Shown one piece after another: positions 1 through 8,043 of a DNA stretch of 38,164 bases; the first letter of the stretch is position 1, and the number at the start of each line of letters is the position of its first letter. Source of the DNA: an uncultured Acidimicrobiia bacterium (GTDB taxonomy: Bacteria > Actinomycetota > Acidimicrobiia > Acidimicrobiales > CAIXPF01); the NCBI GenBank assembly GCA_903921205.1, contig CAIXPF010000022.1:1-38164 (forward strand). The letters are read 5' to 3'. The translations under genes were made by a program, and so were the position numbers. The notes under the pieces were generated by a model. The model did not search any database. It saw only the letters and a program-made list of their open reading frames with translations, and was not told the origin of the DNA.

Positions 1-1
1 C

Positions 2-358
2 ACCATCGTGGGCTCGGTGGCCGGCGACGTCGACGAGCACTCGAGTGTCGAGGGCCGGGTGATCATCGAGGCCGGCGCCCGTCTCGAACACTCCCGGGTA
101 CGTGGACCGGCCGTCATCGGCGCAGGGACGGTGCTGCGCGACAGCTACGTCGGTCCATACAGCTCCATCGCCGCCGACTGCGAGATCGTCGATTCGGAGA
201 TCGAGAACTCGGTGGTGCTGCAGTCGAGCCGCATCGTGGGGATCCCCCGCCTCGCCGACAGCCTGCTGGGTCGCAACACCGAGGTGTTCCGGTCCGGTCA
301 CCGTCCTCGGGCCACCCGGCTGATGCTGGGCGACCACAGCCTCGTCGATCTGGAGTAG
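2..358 (+). CDS. rmlA: Glucose-1-phosphate thymidylyltransferase, long form (3' end only)
   Basis: Only the last 118 codons lie in the window; the gene enters from the left edge in the frame starting at base 2. The visible part is a run of hexapeptide-like turns (VIIEAG, AVIGAG, SYVGPY, SEIENS) that would fold as a left-handed beta helix, followed by a short tail. This matches the C-terminal half of the long RmlA/StrD family, which makes dTDP-glucose from glucose-1-phosphate and dTTP in the cytosol. The nucleotidyltransferase half, with the substrate-binding residues, is outside the window, so the substrate is inferred from context. The next genes are rmlC, rmlB and rmlD homologues, with only 9 bases to the rmlC-like start, which supports an rml operon. 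The GTG at position 8 is an internal codon, not a start. Confidence 0.8.
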   Translation, partial: TIVGSVAGDVDEHSSVEGRVIIEAGARLEHSRVRGPAVIGAGTVLRDSYVGPYSSIAADCEIVDSEIENSVVLQSSRIVGIPRLADSLLGRNTEVFRSGHRPRATRLMLGDHSLVDLE

Positions 359-367
359 ACCTGCGCC

Positions 368-934
368 ATGGCCACTGTCACCCCGTCAGAACGCATCGCC
401 GGCGTGTTCCACGTCGAGCTGCAGACCTTCGGCGACGAACGCGGCACCTTCGTCGAGACCTACCGCCGGGAATGGGTGCCCGGCGCCCGGGAGATGATCC
501 AGTCCAACCGTGGCGACCGCAAGGCCGGCTGCGTGGTCGGGCTGCACTACCACCTGCACCAGGCCGATTACTGGTACATCCCCTTCGGCCGCTGCCGGGC
601 GGTGCTGCACGACCTGCGGGTCGGTTCACCGACCGACGGCGCCACCGAGATGGTCGATCTCGGCGAGCAGGCCGATGGTTCCTTCGCCCAGCGCGGCCTG
701 TACATCCCGCCCGGCGTGGCCCACGGTTTCGCCTCGCTGTCGGACATGACCATCACCTACCTCGTCGACGGGTACTACAACCCCGCCGACGAGCTCGGCG
801 TGGCGTGGGACGACCCGGAGATCGGGGCCGACTGGGGCCTGCGCGACGCCGTCGTGTCCGGCCGCGACGCGGCCAACCCCCGGCGTTCGGCCCTGCCGCC
901 GCACGCCGTGCCGCGCTGGCCGCTGCGGACCTGA
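368..934 (+). CDS. rmlC: dTDP-4-dehydrorhamnose 3,5-epimerase-like protein (divergent RmlC)
   Basis: A cytosolic cupin of 188 residues, the usual RmlC length. RmlC converts dTDP-4-keto-6-deoxyglucose to dTDP-4-keto-L-rhamnose, the third step of dTDP-L-rhamnose synthesis. I see the GLHYH motif carrying the catalytic His, the YYNPADELG..WDDPEIG stretch typical of the family, and a late SGRDA segment that supplies the catalytic Asp. Two usual substrate-contact positions differ. The Arg of the RGLH motif is Val here (VVGLHYH), and the Gly-Lys after it is replaced in HQADYWYIPFG. The protein may therefore be a family variant with changed substrate handling. It sits 9 bases after rmlA and before rmlB and rmlD. 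ATG start; a GGAG lies about 12 bases upstream. Confidence 0.82.
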   Translation: MATVTPSERIAGVFHVELQTFGDERGTFVETYRREWVPGAREMIQSNRGDRKAGCVVGLHYHLHQADYWYIPFGRCRAVLHDLRVGSPTDGATEMVDLGEQADGSFAQRGLYIPPGVAHGFASLSDMTITYLVDGYYNPADELGVAWDDPEIGADWGLRDAVVSGRDAANPRRSALPPHAVPRWPLRT

Positions 935-1024
935 AGGACGCGGCCTCGGTCGCCGAGCCGGGGACAGCTCCCTGGCAGGGTCGCGTTGGGCCCCGGGATG
1001 TCGGGGCGTCGTCGCCCTGCCCGT

Positions 1025-1030
1025 TAGCCT
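1025..1030 (+). promoter_or_regulatory. Putative -10 element TAGCCT before rmlB
   Basis: TAGCCT ends 11 bases before the rmlB ATG. It fits the TANNNT -10 pattern seen before many other starts in this window. No convincing -35 hexamer is visible. The 107-base gap after rmlC suggests that rmlB can be transcribed separately, with little or no 5' leader. Confidence 0.4.
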
Positions 1031-1041
1031 GAGCGGTCGTT

Positions 1042-2013
1042 ATGCAGCTTCTCGTCACCGGCGGGGCCGGATTCATCGGGTCGAACTACGTACGTTGGCT
1101 GCTGGCCAACACCGACGATCACGTCGTCGTGCTCGACGCACTGACCTACGCAGGCAACCTCGACAACTTCCGGGGCATCGAGGGCGACCCGCGGTTCCGC
1201 TTCGTGCAGGGCGACATCCGCGACCGGGAGGCGGTCCGTGCCGCCATGGCGGGCTGCGAACGGGTGGTCCACTTTGCGGCCGAGACCCATGTCGACCGCA
1301 GCATCACCGACCCCGACAGCTTCGTGTTGACCAACTGCCAGGGCACCAACGTGGTGTGCGACATCGCCCGCCAGCTCGGTGTCGAGCGGGTGCTGCACAT
1401 CTCCACCGACGAGGTCTACGGCTCGGTCGAGGAAGGGTCCTCCACCGAGGCCGACCTGCTGGTGCCCCGCTCGCCCTACTCGGCGGCCAAGGCCGGCTCG
1501 GATCTGATCGCGCTGGGGTACGGCACCACCTACGGCCTCGACGTCGTGGTGACCCGGGCCTCGAACAACTACGGCCCGTACCAGTTCCCCGAGAAGGTCA
1601 TCCCGCTGTTCGTCACCAACCTGCTCGACGGGCACAAGGTGCCGCTGTACGGCGACGGGCTCAACGTGCGGGACTGGCTCTACGTCGAGGACCACTGCAC
1701 CGGGATCGACGCTGCATTGCGCCGGGGTGCGGCCGGCGAGATCTACAACATCGGCGGTGGCAACGAGGTCCCCAACCGCGAGCTCACCGACCGGCTCATC
1801 GCCCTGTGCGGCCGGGACGAGTCGGCCATCGAGTACGTCGCCGACCGGCCGGGCCACGATCGCCGTTACTCGGTGGACTGCTCGAAGCTGCGGGGCCTGG
1901 GTTGGGCACCGGCCCGGGACTTCGAGGCCGGCCTGGCCGAGACCGTGGCGTGGTACCGCGACCAGCGTTGGTGGTGGGAGCCGCTCAAGGCCCGTGCCGC
2001 CGTGGCGCGCTGA
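1042..2013 (+). CDS. rmlB: dTDP-glucose 4,6-dehydratase
   Basis: A cytosolic extended short-chain dehydrogenase/reductase of 323 residues, normal for RmlB. It oxidises and dehydrates dTDP-glucose to dTDP-4-keto-6-deoxyglucose using bound NAD+. The N-terminus has the Rossmann motif TGGAGFIGS. The catalytic segment STDEVYG (about residues 120-126) contains the Asp-Glu pair diagnostic of 4,6-dehydratases, and YSAAK (about 146-150) gives the Tyr and Lys. NNYGPYQFPEK and the RPGHDRRY stretch near residue 270 are also typical of RmlB. Transcription probably starts just upstream at TAGCCT (1025-1030). The rmlD start lies one base after the stop, so the two are almost certainly co-transcribed. Confidence 0.95.
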   Translation: MQLLVTGGAGFIGSNYVRWLLANTDDHVVVLDALTYAGNLDNFRGIEGDPRFRFVQGDIRDREAVRAAMAGCERVVHFAAETHVDRSITDPDSFVLTNCQGTNVVCDIARQLGVERVLHISTDEVYGSVEEGSSTEADLLVPRSPYSAAKAGSDLIALGYGTTYGLDVVVTRASNNYGPYQFPEKVIPLFVTNLLDGHKVPLYGDGLNVRDWLYVEDHCTGIDAALRRGAAGEIYNIGGGNEVPNRELTDRLIALCGRDESAIEYVADRPGHDRRYSVDCSKLRGLGWAPARDFEAGLAETVAWYRDQRWWWEPLKARAAVAR

Positions 2014-2014
2014 C

Positions 2015-2872
2015 ATGCGGGCCATCGTCACCGGGGCCGGCGGACAGGTCGGCCGGGAGCTGGTGGAGTTGCTCGTCGCCCGTGACCGGCGTGACGACGT
2101 GATCGTGGCGGCCGACCACGCCACCATGGACCTTGCCGATCGCGATGCCGTGCTCGGCACGATCTGCAGTGTCGAGCCCGAGGTGGTGTTCCACGTCGGG
2201 GCGTTCACCGCGGTCGACCGCTGCGAGAGCGAGGCGGACCATGCCTATGCCGTCAACGCCCTCGGGACCCGCCACGTGGCCGACGCCTGCCGCCGGGTCG
2301 GCGCCCATCTCGTGTACGTGTCGACCGACTACGTCTTCGACGGCACCAAGGCCACGCCGTATCACGAGTGGGACAGCCCCAACCCGCAGTCGGTCTACGG
2401 CCGATCCAAGCTCGGTGGCGAGGCGGCGTGCGGGCCGGAGGCGACCATCGTGCGCACGTCGTGGGTGTGCGGCCGTTACGGGCCGAACATGGTGCGGACG
2501 GTGCTGCGGGCCGCAGCCAACCCGGGCACCATGCATTTCGTGCACGATCAGATCGGTCATCCCACCTTTGCCGACGATCTCGCCGGCATGCTGCTGCGGC
2601 TGGGCATCGACCGCCGGCCGGGGATCTTCCATGTGACCAACGCCGGCGCGGTGTCATGGTTCGAGTTCGTCCAGGCCATCCTCGAGGCCGCAGGCGACGA
2701 CCCGGCCCGGGTGCTGCCGATCTCCACGGCCGAGCTCGATCCGCCCCGCCCGGCGCCCCGTCCGGCGAACTCGGTGCTCGACAACACCGCCCTGCGCCTG
2801 TCGGGCCTCGAACCCCTCGACCACTTCCGGGTGCCGTTGGCACGTCTGGTGTCCTACCTGCAGGCGCCATGA
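2015..2872 (+). CDS. rmlD: dTDP-4-dehydrorhamnose reductase
   Basis: A 285-residue SDR enzyme that reduces dTDP-4-keto-L-rhamnose with NAD(P)H to dTDP-L-rhamnose, the last step of the pathway. Visible motifs are the N-terminal TGAGGQVGRE nucleotide-binding loop, STDYVFDG around residue 110, and the YGRSK catalytic Tyr-x-x-x-Lys. HPTFADDLA and the C-terminal RPANSVLDN segment are characteristic of RmlD. I chose the ATG at 2015, one base after the rmlB stop. The open frame extends further upstream, but that part only overlaps rmlB and has no RmlD-like sequence. The stop overlaps the start of the next glycosyltransferase (ATGA), implying translational coupling. It completes the dTDP-L-rhamnose set. 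Confidence 0.95.
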   Translation: MRAIVTGAGGQVGRELVELLVARDRRDDVIVAADHATMDLADRDAVLGTICSVEPEVVFHVGAFTAVDRCESEADHAYAVNALGTRHVADACRRVGAHLVYVSTDYVFDGTKATPYHEWDSPNPQSVYGRSKLGGEAACGPEATIVRTSWVCGRYGPNMVRTVLRAAANPGTMHFVHDQIGHPTFADDLAGMLLRLGIDRRPGIFHVTNAGAVSWFEFVQAILEAAGDDPARVLPISTAELDPPRPAPRPANSVLDNTALRLSGLEPLDHFRVPLARLVSYLQAP

Positions 2873-4335
2873 CCGCGACGGAGGCGTCCTCCGGTGCGTC
2901 GCCGGTCTCGCCGCCCGTACCGTTCGTACGGGCAGTCGTGCTCAACTACAACGGGGACCCGCACGTTTTCCGCTGTCTCGAGGCGCTGCGGACCACCGAC
3001 TGGCCGGCGGACCGGTTCTCGGTGGTGGTGGTCGACAACAACTCGGCCGATGGATCTGCGGAACGCATCGCTGCCGACTTTCCCGAGGTCGAGTTGCGTC
3101 GCCTGGGTACCAATACCGGCTTCCCGGCCAACAACGAGGCTCTGGGCGACCTCGCCGGCGTCGACTATGTGGCGTTGGTCAACAACGACGCCTTCGCGAC
3201 CCCTGGCTGGTTGGGACCGTTGGTGGACGCGCTCGAGGAAGACCCGGCGCTGGGTGCGGCCTGCCCCAAGTTGCTGTTCGCCCCGGCCTTCGTGGAGTTG
3301 ACCGTCGCCTCGGCGACCTTCCGTGCCCCCGGCGATGCTCGGGACCTCGGCGTGCGGGTCAGCGGGGTCGAGGTCGACGGCGTGGACCGGTGGCGTGCCG
3401 CGCAGTTCCCGCCGCCCGGCTTCTGGGGCATTGAACGGGGCGCCGGTCAGGAATCACAGTATTGCTGGACCAACGGTCAGGCTGCGCTGCGAGTGCCCTT
3501 CGAGCCCGTCGGGATGCCGAGCGGTACGGAACTGAGCAGTACGGAACTGAGCAGTACGGAACTGAACGGTACGAAACTGAGCAGTACGGAACTGAACGGT
3601 ACGGTACGGGTGCGTCTGGCGGCGCCGAAGCCGACCGCGGTGACCCTGCGGTGCGGCCCGCAGGAGCTCGTCGTCGAGGTCGGGCCGACCCCGGCCTGGT
3701 TCACCATCGAGGTGAGCGGCACCCCCTTCGACGTGGTCCAGAACGCCGGCAGCATCGTGCTGACAGGTGGCTACGGTGCGGATCGCGGGTTTCTCGAGCG
3801 TGACAACGGCCAGTACGGCAGCAGCGACGAGGTGTTCGCCTGGTGTGGGGGCGGGGTACTGCTGCGCCCGGCGTACCTGCAACAGGTCGGTCTGTTCGAC
3901 GAACGGTTCTTCGCCTACTACGAGGACACCGATCTGGCCTGGCGGGGCCGGGCCCAGGGCTGGCGGTACCGCTACGTACCCGCCTCGGTGCTGCGGCACC
4001 AGCACGCCACCACCTCGGTCGAGGGCTCTGCGACGTTCAACCGGTACGTCGAACGCAACCGGCTCATCATGCTCACCAAGAACGCTCCGCGTCGCCTGGC
4101 GTTCGATGCCGTGTGGCGGTACCTGCTGACCACGTTGTCCTACGCCCGGCGCGACGTGTTCGGGCCGCTACGCCGCGTCGGGCGACCCCGCTTCGGTGTG
4201 GTGCACCTGCGGCTGGTCTCCTTCGGGTCCTACCTGCGTCTGCTCCCGGCCCTACTCGGCGACCGTCGGGCCCTGCGCCGTCGTCAGATCGTCGAGGACG
4301 CAGTGCTGGCGACCTGGTTCCAGCGGCGTCGTTGA
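2869..4335 (+). CDS. GT2 glycosyltransferase, probable rhamnosyltransferase, with an internal repeat
   Basis: A 488-residue family 2 glycosyltransferase that likely transfers a sugar, plausibly rhamnose given the upstream operon, to a cell-surface glycan precursor on the cytosolic face of the membrane. The N-terminus has VLNYNG, VVDNNSADGS and LVNNDA (nucleotide-sugar and metal binding). The C-terminal catalytic part has GLFDERFFAYYEDTDLAWRG, as in WbbL-type enzymes. Between them, roughly residues 150-330, is an insert containing a beta-rich stretch and a degenerate (STELS)n repeat at residues 219-243, encoded by a 15-bp tandem repeat. The protein is therefore longer than the typical family member of about 300 residues. 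The start codon overlaps the rmlD stop. The C-terminus is basic (RRALRRR, FQRRR), suggesting membrane association. Confidence 0.85.
   Translation: MTATEASSGASPVSPPVPFVRAVVLNYNGDPHVFRCLEALRTTDWPADRFSVVVVDNNSADGSAERIAADFPEVELRRLGTNTGFPANNEALGDLAGVDYVALVNNDAFATPGWLGPLVDALEEDPALGAACPKLLFAPAFVELTVASATFRAPGDARDLGVRVSGVEVDGVDRWRAAQFPPPGFWGIERGAGQESQYCWTNGQAALRVPFEPVGMPSGTELSSTELSSTELNGTKLSSTELNGTVRVRLAAPKPTAVTLRCGPQELVVEVGPTPAWFTIEVSGTPFDVVQNAGSIVLTGGYGADRGFLERDNGQYGSSDEVFAWCGGGVLLRPAYLQQVGLFDERFFAYYEDTDLAWRGRAQGWRYRYVPASVLRHQHATTSVEGSATFNRYVERNRLIMLTKNAPRRLAFDAVWRYLLTTLSYARRDVFGPLRRVGRPRFGVVHLRLVSFGSYLRLLPALLGDRRALRRRQIVEDAVLATWFQRRR
3523..3603 (+). repeat. 15-bp in-frame tandem repeat inside the GT2 gene
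   Basis: Five consecutive 15-bp units, each a variant of GGTACGGAACTGAGC (first unit 3523-3537), run to 3597 and are followed by a partial sixth unit to 3603. The unit length is a multiple of three, so copy-number changes keep the frame. The units encode GTELS, STELS, STELN, GTKLS and STELN. Base composition is about 53% GC, well below the surrounding gene. Confidence 0.95.
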
Positions 4336-4360
4336 CGCCCGGAGCGCGGTTCCCGTTCCG

Positions 4361-6982
4361 TCAGGCGGGTTGCCACACCAGGATCGGGCGATCGTCGGCC
4401 CACCACCACAGTTCGCGCCTGCCGTCGCCGTCGGTGTCGATCGCCAGCGGTGTCGTCCCGTCGGGGACCCGGTCGCTCCGACCGAGGCGCTCGTCGTCCC
4501 GCTGCCGCCACCACACCGTCGCGACGCCGTACGCGTCCACGGTGATCACGTCGTCGGTCCCGCCCCCGTCGATGTCGGCGAACAGGACGGCTGTCGCGGC
4601 GCCGTAGCGGTCGATCGCCGCGGAGGTGAACGCATCGCCGCCGAACCACACGGGCAACGTCCCGGTGGAGCCGCCGGTCGGGGTGGCCCAGATGATGTCG
4701 TCGTGCTGATCGCCGTCGAGGTCGGCGCTCAGCGGCTGGTACCCGCCGTTCATCGGGGTGTTCACCGTGTCGAAGGCGACGATCTGCTCGCCGCTGACGG
4801 TGTCGTGGGAGCCCCGGCTGTACCAGGTGCTGTCGGCCGAACCACCCGGGGCGTACCACAGCACGTCGCTGCGTCGATCGCCGTCGAAGTCGCCGCTCAC
4901 CGGTCGGTACGGGCCGCCGCTGAGGGACAGGTTGGTGATGGTGTACCCGGTGTCGGGGTCGAACTGGAGCAGGGGCAGGCGAACGACCGACGCCCGGTAG
5001 AACAGCACGTCCTCGTCGCCATCGGCGTCGTAGTCACCGACCACCGGGATGGCGTTGCCCGACACCGGCAGGCTCGATGTGGTCGGGGTGCCGCTCGAAC
5101 TGCCCCGAAGGAGCGTCACGGTGGACTGCCCCGGGGTGGAGAACAACAGGTCGGCGGTGCCGTCCCCGTCCCAGTCGAGCTGCGTCATGCGGGTCCCGAC
5201 CCCGCCCCCGTCGGGCACCGCGAACGTCGACACGGCGAAACCGCCGGTGCCGTTGGCCAGCCACACCTCGTCCGGGTCCGTCCCCGGTCGGTACCACAAC
5301 ACGTCGTCGCGGCCGTCCTTGTTCAGATCGCCGACCGTCGGCCGGCCCCGTCCGGTGAGCGGCAACGCGCCGTCGGCCAGGAACCGGGTGTCGTACACGA
5401 GCCCGGAGTACCGCAGTGCGACGCGGGTCCGGATCTCACCCAGGAACTCCTCGAGGTCGCCGGGGCAGGCGGTGTAGTTCACGTCCTGGTGGCCGACGAT
5501 GCGCGGCAGGGTCACCGGTTCCATCGCCGGGAAGCGGTCCTCGGCCCGGGGCAGCATGGTGCCGTCCCTGGCCGGGTCGGCCCCGTGGCGGAACAGCTTC
5601 CAGGCGATCAGCGAGATCGCTGCGGACACCGCCTCCTCGGTCGGTTCGTACGTGGTGAAGTCACCCAGGAGGTCGATGCCGACCGACCCGGTGTTCATGC
5701 CGTAGGCATGGCTGCCGACGGTGAGGCTGGCCATGCCACCCTCGCGGCCCTCCCAGACCCGGCCGAAGCGGTCGACGGTGAAGTTGTAGCCGACGTCCAT
5801 CCAGCTGTTGGCGTCCATGTGGTAGGCCTGGATGGCTCGCAGCATGGCCGGTACGTCGGCCGCGGCGTAGCTCGACGATTCGCCCGAGCCGGTGTGGTGC
5901 AGCACGACCAGTCGGAGGCCCGTAGCGGTCCAGGTGTCGTAGGCCGGCGGGCGAGCACCCCACTCGGCCCGGCTGATCACCGTCGGGCGTTCGTCGCCGC
6001 GCCGGGGCGTCAGGGCGGCCTCGCCGCTGCCGTCGGGGGGAACGACGACGGGGTCCACGCCCGTCAGGGGACTGCTGCGTTGGGGCACGAGGCCACCTGC
6101 GCCCGCCGCCGTGTCGTCGGTCGGGCCCCGGCCGGTAGAGGTCGTGTTGCCGGCGGGCAGGGTTCCGTCCGGCCGCACCAGGTGGACATCGAGGTCGTCG
6201 GCGTCGCCGTCGATGCCGAGCTGCCAGCCGTCGGCCTCGCCGACCCAGACCGGGTCGGAGGTCAGGCGCCGTGAGGGCCCGCTGCCGGCCTGCACCGAGG
6301 CTTCGGGAGTGTCGGGGTCGGGACCGTGGTCTGCATGGCGGACGACCGGACGCCACTCGGACCAGCCGGTGGTGTGGTGGACCCGGAAACGGGCACCGAC
6401 CTCGTCTGGCCCGGTCCAGGTGAAGCCGATGAGCAGGAAGGGGTCGAGATCGAGTCCCTCGGCCAGGACCCGGGGCGGCTCGGCGGGGACGCCGGCCGTG
6501 GCACGCTGCAGGTCGAGCCAATCCGGTACGACGCCCGCCCCTGCGGTTCCGACCACCGCGCCCGGGCCGATCGGGCGCCCGAGCCCGGTGGCCTCGGCCA
6601 GGGGCAGCAGCGCGACCTCGGTGCTGTGGGTGCCCATCGTCGCCTGGCGCCACCGATCGGCGGGGTCGTCGGTCGTGGCCGGGTTCGGGGGAGGGTCGGC
6701 GGCGGTACCTCCGAGGCGTTCATCCGGCGATCCGGTCGGCACCGGGACGCTGCCATTCGCCGGTTCGCCGACCCATTCGGCGGTGATCGGCGTCGCGGTG
6801 CGGCCCAGCGGTCCGGCGGCGGAGCTCGGTACGGCCCCGCCGGGGGCGGCGACCTGTGTCGCTGGAGCTGTGCCGGCCCCACCCACGGCGCGTTCGGCAG
6901 CCCGCGGCGTCGCGCTCACGAGGAGCGACGACGACAACAGCAGCGAAGCTGCGGCGGTCAGGAAGGGGGAGCGCAACGGCAT
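4361..6982 (-). CDS. Secreted PGRP/N-acetylmuramoyl-L-alanine amidase with FG-GAP-like repeats
   Basis: An 873-residue exported protein. The chosen ATG at 6982 begins a clear signal peptide (MPLRSPFLTAAASLLLSSSL, then an AxA-like site). A GTG 29 codons upstream would bury it behind a polar extension. After a long Pro/Thr/Ala-rich region, a peptidoglycan-recognition/amidase type 2 domain spans about residues 330-525, with SRAEWGARP, VVLHHTG and GHQDVNYTACPGD. These supply the zinc-ligand His and Cys, so hydrolysis of the MurNAc-L-Ala bond is plausible. The C-terminus has seven FG-GAP/VCBS-like units carrying DxDxDGxxD-type calcium loops (DLNKDGRDD, DWDGDGTAD, DYDADGDED, DFDGDRRSD, DLDGDQHDD, DIDGGGTDD, DTDGDGRRE), suggesting a propeller-like adhesive module. 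It is antisense to the flanking operons, so it is probably an independent cell-wall gene. Confidence 0.88.
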   Translation of the reverse strand: MPLRSPFLTAAASLLLSSSLLVSATPRAAERAVGGAGTAPATQVAAPGGAVPSSAAGPLGRTATPITAEWVGEPANGSVPVPTGSPDERLGGTAADPPPNPATTDDPADRWRQATMGTHSTEVALLPLAEATGLGRPIGPGAVVGTAGAGVVPDWLDLQRATAGVPAEPPRVLAEGLDLDPFLLIGFTWTGPDEVGARFRVHHTTGWSEWRPVVRHADHGPDPDTPEASVQAGSGPSRRLTSDPVWVGEADGWQLGIDGDADDLDVHLVRPDGTLPAGNTTSTGRGPTDDTAAGAGGLVPQRSSPLTGVDPVVVPPDGSGEAALTPRRGDERPTVISRAEWGARPPAYDTWTATGLRLVVLHHTGSGESSSYAAADVPAMLRAIQAYHMDANSWMDVGYNFTVDRFGRVWEGREGGMASLTVGSHAYGMNTGSVGIDLLGDFTTYEPTEEAVSAAISLIAWKLFRHGADPARDGTMLPRAEDRFPAMEPVTLPRIVGHQDVNYTACPGDLEEFLGEIRTRVALRYSGLVYDTRFLADGALPLTGRGRPTVGDLNKDGRDDVLWYRPGTDPDEVWLANGTGGFAVSTFAVPDGGGVGTRMTQLDWDGDGTADLLFSTPGQSTVTLLRGSSSGTPTTSSLPVSGNAIPVVGDYDADGDEDVLFYRASVVRLPLLQFDPDTGYTITNLSLSGGPYRPVSGDFDGDRRSDVLWYAPGGSADSTWYSRGSHDTVSGEQIVAFDTVNTPMNGGYQPLSADLDGDQHDDIIWATPTGGSTGTLPVWFGGDAFTSAAIDRYGAATAVLFADIDGGGTDDVITVDAYGVATVWWRQRDDERLGRSDRVPDGTTPLAIDTDGDGRRELWWWADDRPILVWQPA

Positions 6983-7185
6983 GGGAAAGGATCGGGAGCG
7001 GGACGGCCCGGTGGCCGTCGTCGGAATCGCCGTCCCGTGGTACTCCACACGGTACCGGCAGCGATGCACGGTTGCGACGGCACCACGGTGGGTGGTCCCC
7101 GGATCGATCGGCGGCTCCTGGCGCCGTGCACCTGTCGTCGTCCCCGACCGGCGATGCGTTCCCCGGCCGGGGCGAAGCCGCTCGG

Positions 7186-7191
7186 TAGACT
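7186..7191 (+). promoter_or_regulatory. Putative -10 element TAGACT before the ABC permease gene
   Basis: TAGACT ends 9 bases before the GTG at 7201, which would make that GTG an approximately leaderless start. No good -35 hexamer is visible. This site is the main reason for choosing 7201 over the later GTG at 7237. Confidence 0.45.
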
Positions 7192-7200
7192 TTGCGGGCC

Positions 7201-8043
7201 GTGCCCACGGTGGGCCGGAGGCTGGTACGAGGATCTGTGTCGACGATCGCGGAGTACGTGGAGGCGAGGGAACTCGCCAAGGCGCTCACCATGCGCGACA
7301 TCCGCGGCCAGTACAAGGGGTCGATCCTCGGCTGGTTCTGGTCCCTGCTCAACCCGCTCACCACCGTGGCGATCTTCACGTTCTTCTTCGCCGTGCTCGG
7401 GATGCAGGCCCCGGTGGGCGACCCGTCGGGCCTCAAGATCTTCGCCCTCTACCTGTTCACCGGCCTGGTGCCGTGGAACTTCTTCGCCGCCTCCGTCAAC
7501 GGCGCCACCGGCTCGGTGGTGGCCCAGGGGTCGCTGATCTCCAAGGTGTACTTCCCGCGCGGGATCGTGGTGTTCTCCAAGATCAGCTCCGTCGGTTTCA
7601 CCACCCTGATGGAGACCTCCGTCGCGGTCATCCTGTTGCTGATAGCCGGGAACATGGTGCTGCCCTGGCTACCGGTGGTGGCGATGTTGTTGCTGCTGCA
7701 GGGGTGTCTGGCCCTCGGGATCGGGCTGATCCTGGCCGTGGCCAATGTGTACTTCCGCGACATCCAGTACCTGGTCGGCATCGGCCTGCAGGTGCTCTTC
7801 TACAGCACGCCCGTCGTGTACCAGACCAGTTTGATCGAGGCGAAGTTCGGCGCCCGGGGCTTGTTCATCTACCGGCTGAACCCGCTGGTCGACCTGATCG
7901 AGGCCTATCACCGGGTTCTCTACGACCTGCGCTGGCCCGACTTCGGGTGGATGGCCTACGTCGCCGGCTGGGCCGCTGCCCTGCTGGTGATCGGGGCCGT
8001 GATGTTCAACCGCTTCGAGCCGCGTCTGGCCGAGGAGCTGTGA
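7201..8043 (+). CDS. wzm: ABC-2 type glycan exporter, permease subunit (Wzm-like)
   Basis: A 280-residue polytopic membrane protein of the ABC-2 permease family, with about six hydrophobic segments. The cytosolic N-terminus contains MRDIRGQYKGSILGWFWSLL, the amphipathic segment typical of Wzm/TagG/RfbA-type polysaccharide exporters. It is followed by an aromatic-rich first membrane span, VANVYFRDIQY, and a FYSTPVVYQ span. With the ATPase encoded next it should export a lipid-linked glycan across the cytoplasmic membrane. I chose the GTG at 7201 because a TAGACT -10-like element lies 9 bases before it. A GTG at 7237, preceded by GAGGAT, would give the shorter N-terminus VSTIAEY and is a real alternative. 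The stop overlaps the start of the ATPase gene (GTGA). Confidence 0.88.
   Translation: MPTVGRRLVRGSVSTIAEYVEARELAKALTMRDIRGQYKGSILGWFWSLLNPLTTVAIFTFFFAVLGMQAPVGDPSGLKIFALYLFTGLVPWNFFAASVNGATGSVVAQGSLISKVYFPRGIVVFSKISSVGFTTLMETSVAVILLLIAGNMVLPWLPVVAMLLLLQGCLALGIGLILAVANVYFRDIQYLVGIGLQVLFYSTPVVYQTSLIEAKFGARGLFIYRLNPLVDLIEAYHRVLYDLRWPDFGWMAYVAGWAAALLVIGAVMFNRFEPRLAEEL

Noticed and set aside
1024-2208. Long minus-strand open frame across rmlB and rmlD
   Set aside because: It is antisense to two clearly recognised genes and its translation has no domain-like sequence. High GC keeps the complementary frames open.
3523-3603. CRISPR-like array
   Set aside because: Units are contiguous 15-bp repeats with no spacers and lie inside an open reading frame. 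No cas gene is nearby.
4196-6274. Plus-strand open frame of 692 codons
   Set aside because: It lies opposite the amidase gene, whose signal peptide, zinc ligands and repeats are unmistakable. The plus-strand product is low-complexity and has no family features.
6983-7069. GTG start giving the amidase 29 more residues
   Set aside because: The extension is polar and would precede the signal peptide that begins at the ATG at 6982. A TACCGT at 7049-7054 lies inside it and may be the promoter.
7192-7200. TTG start for the ABC permease
   Set aside because: It directly abuts the TAGACT element, so it would fall upstream of or at the expected transcription start. The GTG at 7201 fits better.
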